Origin: Pseudomonas putida NBRC 14164
GTDB lineage: Bacteria; Pseudomonadota; Gammaproteobacteria; Pseudomonadales; Pseudomonadaceae
Reading direction: 5' to 3'
DNA length: 64,000 bases
Assembly (NCBI RefSeq): GCF_000412675.1
Contig: NC_021505.1
Location: 4,644,501-4,708,500 of the forward strand
In this document: in pieces, positions 19,417 to 27,420 of the stretch
Position numbering within the stretch: position 1 is the first letter of the stretch
How the letters are laid out: each line of letters starts with the position of its first letter
Position numbers and translations under genes: made by a program
Notes under the pieces: generated by a model
What the model saw: the letters and a program-made list of their open reading frames with translations, nothing else
Database searches by the model: none
What the model was told of the DNA's origin: nothing

Positions 19417-20708
19417 GGTCGCAACAGCGCCGCCGCCGCATCGGGGTTGGAGGGGAAGTAGAAGTGCACGTAGGAGGCTGTCAACCGGCCCAAGCGATAC
19501 ACCGCTTCGTTGCCACGCCCACCGTTGGGGCTGAGGCCCCGGGCAATCGGGTCCAGCGCCGTGCTGGTCAGCGAGTGGTGATAGGTGTGACCGCGCAGGG
19601 TACCTTCCGGCAGCTCCACCGCCTGCAAGGCCAAGGCCGCCAGGCGCTTCTGCATGGTCGCCTCGCCGGGCAGCAGGCCGAGCAGTTCGGCACGCTCACC
19701 GGCTACGTCAGTCAGGGCATCGAGCAGGTATAGCATGCCTCCACATTCAGCCAGCAACGGCTTGCCCTGGGCATGATGGGCACGAATTGCCTCGCTCATC
19801 GGCGCATTGGCGGCCAGGGCGTGGTGATGCAGCTCGGGATAACCACCCGGAAGGTACAGGCTGTCCACAACCGGCAGTTCACGGTCATGCAGCGGCGAGA
19901 AGAATTCCAGCTGTGCACCCAGATTGCGCAGCAGTTCCAGGTTGGCGCCATAGATGAAGGCGAACGCCTCGTCCCGCGCCACACCAATGCGCACGCCAGC
20001 CAGCGAGGCAGCACACGCTTGCGGTTCGGGCTCGGCAAAAGTCACCGGCGGTGGCAAGGTTGCGTCGCAGCTGGCGCCGAGCGCCTCGGCTGCGGCGTCC
20101 AGGCGGGCATCCAGGTCGTTCAGCTCGCTGGCCTGCACCAGCCCGAGGTGGCGGCTGGGCAGCTCGATGCCACGCTCGCGGGACAAGCCGCCATACCAGC
20201 GCAGCCCTTCGGTCAGGCTGCCTTCGAGCAGTTGCGCGTGGCGCAGGCTGCCCACCCGGTTGGCCAGTACGCCGGCGAACGGCAGGTCGGCCTGGTAACG
20301 CGCCAGGCCCAGGGCCAGGGCGCCGAAGGTCTGGGCCATGGCCGTGCCGTCGATCACCGCCAGCACCGGCACGCCGAAGTGGCGCGCCAGGTCGGCGCTG
20401 GACGGGGTGCCATCAAACAGCCCCATCACCCCTTCGATCAAGATCAGGTCGGCCTCGCCGGCCGCTTCCCACAGCAGGCGGCGGCTTTCCTCGGCACCGA
20501 TCATCCATAAATCCAGCTGGTACACCGGCGCGCCACTGGCCCGCTCGAGAATCATCGGGTCCAGAAAATCGGGCCCACACTTGAACACCCGCACCTTGCG
20601 CCCGAGGTTGCGGTGCAGGCGGGCCAGGGCAGCAGTGACAGTGGTCTTGCCCTGGCCAGAGGCCGGTGCCGCAATCAACACGGCGGGGCAGTGGCGCGAT
20701 TGACTCAC
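19413..20708 (-). CDS. cobB: Cobyrinate a,c-diamide synthase
   Basis: 431 residues. P-loop AAPASGQGKTTVTAALARL lies near residue 12, with FKCGPDFLDP typical of CobB/CbiA, and a C-terminal glutamine amidotransferase domain with the Cys in LLAECGGMLYLLDAL. It amidates the a and c carboxylates of cobyrinic acid. The start overlaps the cobO stop by 4 bp. Confidence 0.95.
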   Translation of the reverse strand: MSQSRHCPAVLIAAPASGQGKTTVTAALARLHRNLGRKVRVFKCGPDFLDPMILERASGAPVYQLDLWMIGAEESRRLLWEAAGEADLILIEGVMGLFDGTPSSADLARHFGVPVLAVIDGTAMAQTFGALALGLARYQADLPFAGVLANRVGSLRHAQLLEGSLTEGLRWYGGLSRERGIELPSRHLGLVQASELNDLDARLDAAAEALGASCDATLPPPVTFAEPEPQACAASLAGVRIGVARDEAFAFIYGANLELLRNLGAQLEFFSPLHDRELPVVDSLYLPGGYPELHHHALAANAPMSEAIRAHHAQGKPLLAECGGMLYLLDALTDVAGERAELLGLLPGEATMQKRLAALALQAVELPEGTLRGHTYHHSLTSTALDPIARGLSPNGGRGNEAVYRLGRLTASYVHFYFPSNPDAAAALLRP

Positions 20709-21316
20709 AGTTCGACGCCCTTCTGTGCGCGGATACCGGCCTGGAAGGCGTGCTTGAGCATACCCATCTCGGTCACGGTATCAGCCAGTTCGATCATCTC
20801 CGGCTTTGCAGCGCGGCCAGTGACGATCACGTGCTGCATGGGCGGACGGGACTGGATGTCGGACAGTACCTGGTCCAGGTCGAGGTAGCCGTGCTTGAGG
20901 GCGATATTCAGCTCATCCAGCACCACGAATTGCACACTTGGGTCCTGCAGCAACTGGCGCGACACCGCCCAGGCGGCTTCGGCAGCGGCGATGTCACGCT
21001 GGCGGTCCTGGGTTTCCCAGGTAAAGCCTTCGCCCATCACGTGGTAGCGTACCTGCTCGGGGAAGCGGCGGAAAAACAGCTCTTCACCGGTGCTGTTGCG
21101 GCCCTTGATGAACTGCACCACACCGCACTGCATGCCATGGCCCAGGGCGCGCGCGAGCATGCCGAAGGCCGAGCTGCTCTTGCCCTTGCCATTGCCGGTC
21201 AGCACCAGCAGCAGGCCGCATTCGTTGGGGGAATTGGCGATGCGTTCATCGATGACCGCCTTCTTGCGCTGCATGCGCGCCAGGTGGCGTTCGTCGCGTT
21301 CGGTGGGTTCGCTCAT
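20705..21316 (-). CDS. cobO: Cob(I)yrinic acid a,c-diamide adenosyltransferase
   Basis: 203 residues. It has the N-terminal ERHLARMQRKKAVIDERI, P-loop LTGNGKGKSSSAFGM, and the conserved VVLDELNIALKHGYLD with VIVTGRAA. It transfers the adenosyl group of ATP to reduced corrinoid cobalt. ATG 21316 is used because GGAGAA stands 8 nt upstream; a GTG at 21418 in frame would put 34 odd residues into the riboswitch leader. It is first gene of the operon, so the upstream riboswitch should govern all ten genes. Confidence 0.95.
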   Translation of the reverse strand: MSEPTERDERHLARMQRKKAVIDERIANSPNECGLLLVLTGNGKGKSSSAFGMLARALGHGMQCGVVQFIKGRNSTGEELFFRRFPEQVRYHVMGEGFTWETQDRQRDIAAAEAAWAVSRQLLQDPSVQFVVLDELNIALKHGYLDLDQVLSDIQSRPPMQHVIVTGRAAKPEMIELADTVTEMGMLKHAFQAGIRAQKGVEL

Positions 21317-21421
21317 CAAGGGTTCTCCGCAGGCTGGCACCACGGCAAGGCGTGGCGACAGGTAATAGGCAGGCAGACGGAGAACGCGCAGGGGCCATGG
21401 CAGGGCGCCACGGTGCACCGC

Positions 21422-21440
21422 GCATCACCCTCCGTGATGC
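21422..21440 (-). promoter_or_regulatory. Hairpin with GGAGG loop downstream of the riboswitch
   Basis: On the minus strand GCATCAC-GGAGG-GTGATGC forms a perfect 7-bp stem with a Shine-Dalgarno-like loop. It could be part of the expression platform. Its last arm contains an ATG that opens a 59-codon frame (to 21246) overlapping the cobO start, but the spacing from GGAGG to ATG (3 nt) is short. Confidence 0.5.
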
Positions 21441-21449
21441 CGTTGGCAG

Positions 21450-21648
21450 TTCCAGGCCGGTCTCCGGGCTTGTGAGCGGGCCTTGGCCCAGGCCTGCGCG
21501 CCTTCCCGGATGCTGGCATCCAGTGGCCCTGCGCGGCCTTCTACTCACCTACCGTTGCGGGGGCAGCGCCGGAATCGCGCCATGCTGGCGCCCACCGGCT
21601 TCCCAGTTTCACCCTGCCCAGTGGGGGCTGGCAGGGCACCTGAAACAC
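21450..21648 (-). ncRNA. Cobalamin riboswitch
   Basis: Read on the minus strand, the leader has the AGGTGCC start, GGGAAGCCGGTG, the core CCCCCGCAACGGTAG and, near 21455-21470, the B12 box AGCCCGGAGACCGGCC, in the correct order for the adenosylcobalamin/cobalamin aptamer. It precedes the cob operon by about 135 nt. In this class cobalamin binding lowers expression, usually by blocking ribosome access in gamma-proteobacteria. Confidence 0.93.
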
Positions 21649-21654
21649 GCGCGA

Positions 21655-21683
21655 AGGTTAGAGGGTTGCACCCTGAGCGTCAA
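21655..21683 (-). promoter_or_regulatory. Candidate sigma-70 promoter of the cobalamin operon
   Basis: On the minus strand TTGACG, 17 nt, TAACCT stands so that transcription would begin near the first base of the riboswitch. The spacer contains the small palindrome AGGGT-TGC-ACCCT (21662-21674). The -10 box is weak. Confidence 0.5.
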
Positions 21684-21712
21684 TCGAAGCGGGTGTTGCC
21701 GCGACGTATGCG

Positions 21713-21820
21713 CTTGATCTTGCTCCGGCTGTTGATCTGGCTGTTGATCCTGCTCTTGATCCTGCTCTTGATCCTGCTTTTGATCTGGCTCTTGATCTTG
21801 CTTTTGATCTTGCTTTTGAT
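21713..21820. repeat. Degenerate CTTGAT-type hexamer array, left border of module C
   Basis: Alternating units such as CTTGAT, CTTGCT, CTGTTGATC and CTGCTCTTGATC, a mixed and partly 12-bp-periodic version of the array next to modules A and B. It starts about 30 bp upstream of the predicted cob promoter. Confidence 0.88.
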
Positions 21821-22433
21821 CTTCGCGACTTCAGGAGGCCGAACGCAGGCCTTGCGAAGGGAGGTGACGGGCATGGATGCCCGTCAAGCGCTGGGCCCCA
21901 GGATGGGGCCTGCAGCGCGGTCCTCCCGGGAGCGAGGCCGGAGTGAGGGAACCCCGGAGCGCAGCGCAGGGGCCGGATGATCGGAGCGCAGCGTTTTTTG
22001 GTTACTTTTTGTCGCGTTTGACAAAAAGTGACTCGCCGTAAGGGCGAAAAGGTGAGTCAGCGTCGGCATCGCAAACGGACTGTTCGCTGCACCAAAACAG
22101 TCATATCCGCTTTTCGCTTCGTGCGATGTGGGCCTTAACACAGTGTAGACATTCGTTCGCGGAGGTGGCGCCAAGTCACCTTTCCGCCCTTCCGGCGGGT
22201 TACTTTGGTCTTGGCCAAAGTAACCAAAGCCGTCCGCTCCCATCATCCGGCCCCTACGCTTCGCTCCGGGGTCCCCTCGCTCCGGGCTTGCTCCCGGGAG
22301 GACCGCGCTGCAGGCCCCATCCTGGGGCCCAGCGCTTGACGGGCATCCATGCCCGTCACCTCCCTTCGCAAGCCCTGCGCTCGGCCTCCTGAAGTCGCAA
22401 TCTGCGTCGCTTGAACTACCGCGCGCTTAGAAG
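21821..22433. repeat. Palindromic repeat module, copy C (613 bp)
   Basis: Both arms match modules A and B closely (outer arms 21825-22060 and about 22165-22400), but the centre (about 22065-22165) is different sequence. So the arms are conserved while the middle is free to change. It lies between the divergent starts of the cobalamin operon and the sugar dehydrogenase gene. Confidence 0.93.
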
Positions 22434-22502
<69 letters not shown>

Positions 22503-22569
22503 ACGGTGGGGAACCTGGCGGACACGGCCGGCCTCTCAATTCAACAGGCTTCTTGAGAGGACGCCGCAC

Positions 22570-23877
22570 ATGAAATGCCTGATGCCTTGGTTAATCGCAG
22601 CCAGCCTGGCAGGCTGCGGCGAAACAGCCCTTTTGAGCGTAAACGAGGGCAGCGGGCCAACCCCTAGCCTCCCCGCCCCCGTCAAGACACTGATCCCCAC
22701 CGTAAACATCGCCCCCGCCGTCGGCTGGCCAAAAGGCAACAAGCCGACCGCAGCACCAGGCACGCAAGTCGAAGCCTTCGCCAGCGGCCTCGACCACCCG
22801 CGCTGGCTCTACTTGCTGCCCAACGGCGATGTGCTGGTGGCCGAAACCAACGCCCCACCCAAGCCCGAAGATGGCAAGGGCATCCGCGGCTGGGCCATGG
22901 GCAAGGCGATGAAACGCGCCGGCGCGACCGTACCCAGCGCCAACCGCATCACCCTGCTGCGCGATGCCGACCACGATGGCGTGGCAGAAATCCGCAGCCC
23001 TTTCATCGAAGGGCTCAACTCCCCCTTCGGCATGACATTGGTAGGCAAGGACTTGTACGTGGCCGACACCGACAGGCTGCTGCGCTTTCACTATGAACCG
23101 GGCGCCATGCAGGTGACCGACAAGGGCCACCCGGTGACCGAGCTGCCAGGCGGGCCGCTGAACCATCACTGGACCAAGAACGTGATCGCAAGCCCCGACG
23201 GCAAGAAGCTCTATGTGACGGTTGGCTCGAACAGCAACGTCGGGGAAAACGGCATGGAAAAAGAGCAAGGCCGCGCCGCGATCTGGGAAGTGGACCCGGC
23301 AAACGGCAAGCACCGGCTGTTCGCCACGGGCCTGCGCAACCCCAACGGACTGGCCTGGGAGCCGCACAGCAACGCCTTGTGGACAGCAGTCAACGAACGT
23401 GACGAAATCGGCAGCGACCTGGTGCCGGACTACATCACCTCAGTGAAAGACGGCGGCTTCTATGGCTGGCCATACAGTTACTACGGGCAGCACGTAGACC
23501 ATCGGGTACACCCGCAGGCCCCGCAGAAGGTGGCGCAAGCGCTAGCGCCCGACTACGCGGTGGGCCCGCATACCGCATCCCTGGGGCTGGCATTTGTCAA
23601 ACCTGGCATGTTACCGCCGCCTTTCGAACAGGGCGCTTTGGTTGGCCAGCACGGGTCGTGGAACCGTAAACCACACAGTGGCTACAAGGTGTTGTTCGTA
23701 CCCTTCGACCGTGCAGGCAAACCTGCAGGCCACCCCATCGACCTGCTCACCGGGTTTCTCGACAGCGATGGCAAGGCGATGGGGCGACCAGTGGGAGTCA
23801 TCAACGACGGGAAAGGCGGGATTCTAGTGGCCGACGATGTGGGCAATGTCATCTGGAGGGTGAGCAAAGCACCTTGA
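22570..23877 (+). CDS. PQQ-dependent sugar dehydrogenase-like lipoprotein
   Basis: 435 residues. The signal peptide MKCLMPWLIAASLAGC has a lipobox with Cys at 15, so the mature protein is lipid-anchored in the envelope. The rest is a beta-propeller of the soluble glucose/L-sorbosone dehydrogenase type, seen in DHPRWLYLLPNGDVLVAE, SPFGMTLVGKDLYVADTDRL and GLRNPNGLAWEP. It should oxidise a sugar or aldehyde with PQQ; the substrate is unknown. GAGAGG at 22555-22560 sets the ATG, and it lies partly in a hairpin (CTCTCAA/TTGAGAG, 22533-22559). A longer in-frame start at 22411 would add array-encoded residues and is rejected. Confidence 0.87.
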   Translation: MKCLMPWLIAASLAGCGETALLSVNEGSGPTPSLPAPVKTLIPTVNIAPAVGWPKGNKPTAAPGTQVEAFASGLDHPRWLYLLPNGDVLVAETNAPPKPEDGKGIRGWAMGKAMKRAGATVPSANRITLLRDADHDGVAEIRSPFIEGLNSPFGMTLVGKDLYVADTDRLLRFHYEPGAMQVTDKGHPVTELPGGPLNHHWTKNVIASPDGKKLYVTVGSNSNVGENGMEKEQGRAAIWEVDPANGKHRLFATGLRNPNGLAWEPHSNALWTAVNERDEIGSDLVPDYITSVKDGGFYGWPYSYYGQHVDHRVHPQAPQKVAQALAPDYAVGPHTASLGLAFVKPGMLPPPFEQGALVGQHGSWNRKPHSGYKVLFVPFDRAGKPAGHPIDLLTGFLDSDGKAMGRPVGVINDGKGGILVADDVGNVIWRVSKAP

Positions 23878-23892
23878 ACCCGACGGCCTGTA

Positions 23893-23914
23893 CCGGCCCC
23901 GCTGAACGGGGCCG
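23893..23914. terminator. GC-rich hairpin after the sugar dehydrogenase gene
   Basis: CGGCCCC-GCTGAAC-GGGGCCG, a strong stem between convergent genes. No T-tract follows, so it may be a weak terminator. Confidence 0.5.
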
Positions 23915-23933
23915 CCGCTTCAGGCATTGAGAA

Positions 23934-24467
23934 TCAGGGGTTCTGTGCCAGATGCCCTGGCGGAATCACACGCTTGGCTTGCAGATAGGCCTTGGCCCAG
24001 TAGCTGTTGGACAGGTAGTCCAATCGCACCGTCCCGCCCGTTGAGGGCGCATGCACGAAACGCCCTTCCCCTACATAAATGCCTGCATGGCTGACCTGCG
24101 AGCCGCCACTGGTGGCAAAGAACACCAGATCACCGGATTGCAGCGCCTTGGCATCCACCGTCGGCGCACGCATGACGATCATCTCCCGCGTGGAACGCGG
24201 CAAGCTGATGCCCGCCGCATCACGATAGACATATTTGATCAAACCACTGCAATCGAAGCCGGAGTCCGGGGTGTTGCCACCCCAGCGATAAGGCGTACCC
24301 ACCAGGCCAATGGCGCGGATCAGCACGTCATCGGCAATCGGCGAAGGGCTCGGCTGGCTATAGCTAACCTGCGGCTGAACCACAGGGGCCGGCGCAGGCG
24401 CACGGCTGGAGCAGGCAGCAAGCAATGCCGCCAAGGAGAGAAATGCGAAGCGCGCCATCTTTATCAT
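23934..24467 (-). CDS. NlpC/P60 (C40) cell-wall peptidase lipoprotein
   Basis: 177 residues. A lipoprotein signal peptide ends at LLAAC (Cys near 19), followed by a Pro-rich linker and an NlpC/P60 domain with the catalytic Cys in GFDCSGLIKYVY and His in VSHAGIYVG. The family cuts peptide stems of peptidoglycan. It is a tandem paralogue of the next gene. ATG 24467 and an internal ATG 9 bp downstream are both possible starts. Confidence 0.88.
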   Translation of the reverse strand: MIKMARFAFLSLAALLAACSSRAPAPAPVVQPQVSYSQPSPSPIADDVLIRAIGLVGTPYRWGGNTPDSGFDCSGLIKYVYRDAAGISLPRSTREMIVMRAPTVDAKALQSGDLVFFATSGGSQVSHAGIYVGEGRFVHAPSTGGTVRLDYLSNSYWAKAYLQAKRVIPPGHLAQNP

Positions 24468-24606
24468 GGCCAGAACATCCTGTCTGAGACCGCTGCGCAG
24501 CAGCCGAAAAGAGTTGAGAATTTAGATTAGACGCTTTCTATAAATGCGCACGGCGGCGAGCTTTTTTCAAAGCATCGCCGCCGCGGCAGGATATATCATT
24601 TTGCCA

Positions 24607-25248
24607 TCAGTTGCGCGCGATGTTGGTCGGCGCCATGGCCAAGGCACGCTTGGCTTCGATGAAGGTCTTGCTCCAGTAGCGATCACCGAGGCTGTCGATG
24701 CGCACGCCACCGCTGCGGCGGCTGCTGGAATGGATGAACTGGTTGTCACCCAGGTAGATGCCGGCATGGCTTACGCGGCCGCGACCATTGGTGCTGAAGA
24801 ACAGCAGGTCACCTGGCTTGAGCTTGTTGCGTGCCACTTTCGGGGCATCGACGTTGATCATTTCACGCGTGGAGCGCGGCAGGGTCATGCCCGCCTCTTC
24901 GCGGAACAGATAGCCGATGAAACCACTGCAATCGAAACCAGACTTTTCCGAGGTACCACCGAAGCGGTAGCGGGTACCGATCAACGACATGCCGCGCTCG
25001 AGAATGCTGTCCGCCAGCACTGGCAGCTGGTAAGGCTTGCTGTTGCTGGAGAAAGCCTCCAGGTCATCTTCAGTGGCCAGCTCTTCCGGTTCGCCGAATA
25101 CCGACGAGGACGAGGCCTTGGCCTTGATCACCGATTGTGCGGCGACCGGGGTGTGATCCTGAACCTGAGAAGCTGGGCCTTGGGCCGCGCAGCCAAACAG
25201 CAGGGTCACGAGTGCGAGTGGCACGAGGGGTGCGAAGCGCTTTAGCAT
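24607..25248 (-). CDS. NlpC/P60 (C40) cell-wall peptidase lipoprotein, second copy
   Basis: 213 residues. The signal peptide ends at LLFGC. A longer linker with a Ser-rich stretch precedes the NlpC/P60 domain (Cys in GFDCSGFIGYLF, His in VSHAGIYLG). It shares the PRSTREMI segment with its neighbour, so the two arose by duplication. The ATG at 25248 is chosen over a GTG 6 bp upstream; neither has a good ribosome site. Confidence 0.88.
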   Translation of the reverse strand: MLKRFAPLVPLALVTLLFGCAAQGPASQVQDHTPVAAQSVIKAKASSSSVFGEPEELATEDDLEAFSSNSKPYQLPVLADSILERGMSLIGTRYRFGGTSEKSGFDCSGFIGYLFREEAGMTLPRSTREMINVDAPKVARNKLKPGDLLFFSTNGRGRVSHAGIYLGDNQFIHSSSRRSGGVRIDSLGDRYWSKTFIEAKRALAMAPTNIARN

Positions 25249-25374
25249 GGGCACGACCGTGTCTGTAATCCTTTAGAGGGGGAAACTATGCCCTCTATCA
25301 TGGCCATTTGCAAATTTTATCGAAAAAGATGTGACTTTTCTGTTTTGCCGCTCTGGCCCAGCGTTTTCAGGGGG

Positions 25375-26082
25375 TTACCAGCCGAGGGTTTCCTTGAGGA
25401 AAGGGATGGTGAGCTTGCGTTGTGCCTGGAGCGAGGCCTGGTCGAGGCGTTCGAGCAGGTCGAACAGCGCGCTCATGCTGCGCGCACCGCGGGTGAGGAT
25501 GAAGTGGCCGACTTCGTCGGTAAGGTGCAGGCCGCGGCGCGAAGCACGCAATTGCAGGGCGCGCAGCTTGTCTTCGTCGGACAGGCCACGCATCTGGAAC
25601 ACCAGGGCCAGGGTCAGGCGCGACTTCAGGTCGGGGAGCTTGATCGGCAGCTCCCGTGGCGATGCCGAGGCGGCCAGCAGCAAGCGCCGGCCGCTGTCGC
25701 GCAGGCGGTTGAACAGGTGGAACATGGCCTCTTCCCAGTCTGCCTTGCCTGCAATCACATGCAGGTCGTCGATGCAGACCAGTTCGTACTGGGCCAGGTA
25801 GTCGAGCACCTCTACGCCACGGTCGAGCAATTGCGCCAACGGCAGGTAGACGGCGGGCTCACCACGTTGCTGGAAACGATGGGTGGCGGCCTGCAGCAGA
25901 TGGCTACGGCCAACACCCTGCTTGCCCCACAGGTAGATAAGGCTCTCGGTCCAGCCGGCGTCGGCTTCGCATAGCCGCTCGACGTAACCCAATGCCGCAG
26001 CATTGGCGCCCGGATAGTAGTTGATGAAGGTGGCGTCATCGCGCAGGCGCACACCCAGGGGCAACTGGATCGGTGGTTTCAT
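25375..26082 (-). CDS. hda: DnaA regulatory inactivator Hda
   Basis: 235 residues, AAA+ protein related to DnaA domain III. The N-terminal IQLPLGV is a beta-clamp binding motif, LWGKQGVGRSHLLQA the P-loop, CIDDLHVIAG the Walker B and GARSMSALFDLLERLD the sensor 2 region. With the loaded sliding clamp it stimulates ATP hydrolysis by DnaA and limits re-initiation. Confidence 0.93.
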   Translation of the reverse strand: MKPPIQLPLGVRLRDDATFINYYPGANAAALGYVERLCEADAGWTESLIYLWGKQGVGRSHLLQAATHRFQQRGEPAVYLPLAQLLDRGVEVLDYLAQYELVCIDDLHVIAGKADWEEAMFHLFNRLRDSGRRLLLAASASPRELPIKLPDLKSRLTLALVFQMRGLSDEDKLRALQLRASRRGLHLTDEVGHFILTRGARSMSALFDLLERLDQASLQAQRKLTIPFLKETLGW

Positions 26083-26228
26083 GCTCGCGGGCGGTCAGCA
26101 GGACCGCAGGGGGCCTTTGGTGAACAATCTGCAAAGTCTATACCCGCAGCGCGAGGCGCACAATCACGGCAATAGATAGCGCAAGCAAAATCAACAAGTT
26201 GCGCTATTTTAGGGCTGACATCGATCCG

Positions 26229-26313
26229 TGTGGGAGCGGGCGTACCCGCGAACACCGACAAAGCCGGTGCCATTCACCGTGTCACATTCTTCGCGGGCAT
26301 GCTCGCTCCCACA
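26229..26313. repeat. Inverted REP pair
   Basis: TGTGGGAGCGGGCGTACCCG at the left and its inverted partner at 26290-26313, in the 252-bp gap between hda and the PerM-family gene. Confidence 0.85.
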
Positions 26314-26334
26314 GATTGAGCACAAGCCTGTACG

Positions 26335-27408
26335 TTACAGCTCCGGGTCAATATCCCCGGCATACATGTCCGATTCTTTGTACAAGTCATGCATATGCCG
26401 CAGCAGCACCATGATCACCGCCGCAACCGGCAGGGCCAGGAGCACCCCGGTAAAGCCGAACAGCTCACCACCGGCAAGAATGGCAAAGATCACCGCAACC
26501 GGGTGCAGACCGATGCGATCGCCCACCAGTAGCGGGGTCAGCACCATGCCTTCCAGCGCCTGCCCGACCATGAATACCGCGACGATGCCCAGCATGGGGT
26601 ACAGGTCGCCGCCGAACTGGAACAGGCCAGCCACCAGCGCGGCACCAATACCAATGATAAAGCCCATGTACGGCACGATGGCCGCAAGGCCCGCGAGCAT
26701 GCCGATCAGCAGACCCAGTTCGAGCCCCACCAGCATGAGCCCGGCCGAATAGATGATACCCAAGGCCACCATCACCATGAGTTGCCCGCGCACGAATGCC
26801 CCCAGTACCTCATGGCATTCGCCAGCCAGGCCCATCACCTGCGGCTCACGCTGGCGCGGTAGCAGGCCGCGCAGCTTGGCCATCATCAGGTCCCAATCGC
26901 GCAGCAGATAGAAGCCCACCACAGGAATCAGCACCATGTTCGCCAACCAGGCCATCAACGCCAGGCTCGAGGCGGTGGCATGGGACAACAGCATGCCCAC
27001 GATATCGGTGGTCTGCCCCATGTGCGAGCCGATGGCGGCTTTGATCTTGTCGAACTTCCAGAAGCCATCGGCCAGGCCCAGACGACCCTGCACCCATGGC
27101 AGCGCCACCTGTTCGAGCCAGTCGAGCATCTGCGGCGCCAGCTCGTACAGGCGCACCAGCTGCTTGGCCAGCATCGGCACCAGCACCAGCAGCAAGGCCA
27201 TCAGTAACAAGGTGAACAAGCCGAACACCACCACCACGCCCCAGGTGCGCGACAGCCCCAGGCGCTCCAGGCGGTCAACCAGCGGGTCGGCCAGATAGGC
27301 CAGCAGGATGCCGACCAGAAACGGTGTAAGAATATTGTGCAAGCTATAAAGCAGCACAGCGATCAGCAGGGCTGCACCCAGCCAGATCCAGCGACGAACA
27401 TCGATCAA
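26335..27408 (-). CDS. AI-2E/PerM family membrane protein
   Basis: 357 residues with about eight hydrophobic segments: two or three N-terminal helices, a central soluble stretch (LVRLYELAPQMLDWLEQV) and a C-terminal block containing PYMGFIIGIGAAL and ILAGGELFGFTGVLLALPVAA, the family hallmark. Members are secondary transporters, some linked to ion or signal export; the substrate is unknown. The next gene upstream (DUF2066) ends 12 bp before its start. Confidence 0.87.
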   Translation of the reverse strand: MIDVRRWIWLGAALLIAVLLYSLHNILTPFLVGILLAYLADPLVDRLERLGLSRTWGVVVVFGLFTLLLMALLLVLVPMLAKQLVRLYELAPQMLDWLEQVALPWVQGRLGLADGFWKFDKIKAAIGSHMGQTTDIVGMLLSHATASSLALMAWLANMVLIPVVGFYLLRDWDLMMAKLRGLLPRQREPQVMGLAGECHEVLGAFVRGQLMVMVALGIIYSAGLMLVGLELGLLIGMLAGLAAIVPYMGFIIGIGAALVAGLFQFGGDLYPMLGIVAVFMVGQALEGMVLTPLLVGDRIGLHPVAVIFAILAGGELFGFTGVLLALPVAAVIMVLLRHMHDLYKESDMYAGDIDPEL

Positions 27409-27420
27409 GGTATGCTCCCT

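Noticed and set aside
21317-21418. Upstream GTG start for cobO
   Set aside because: Would add 34 residues from the riboswitch leader; ATG 21316 has a good ribosome site.
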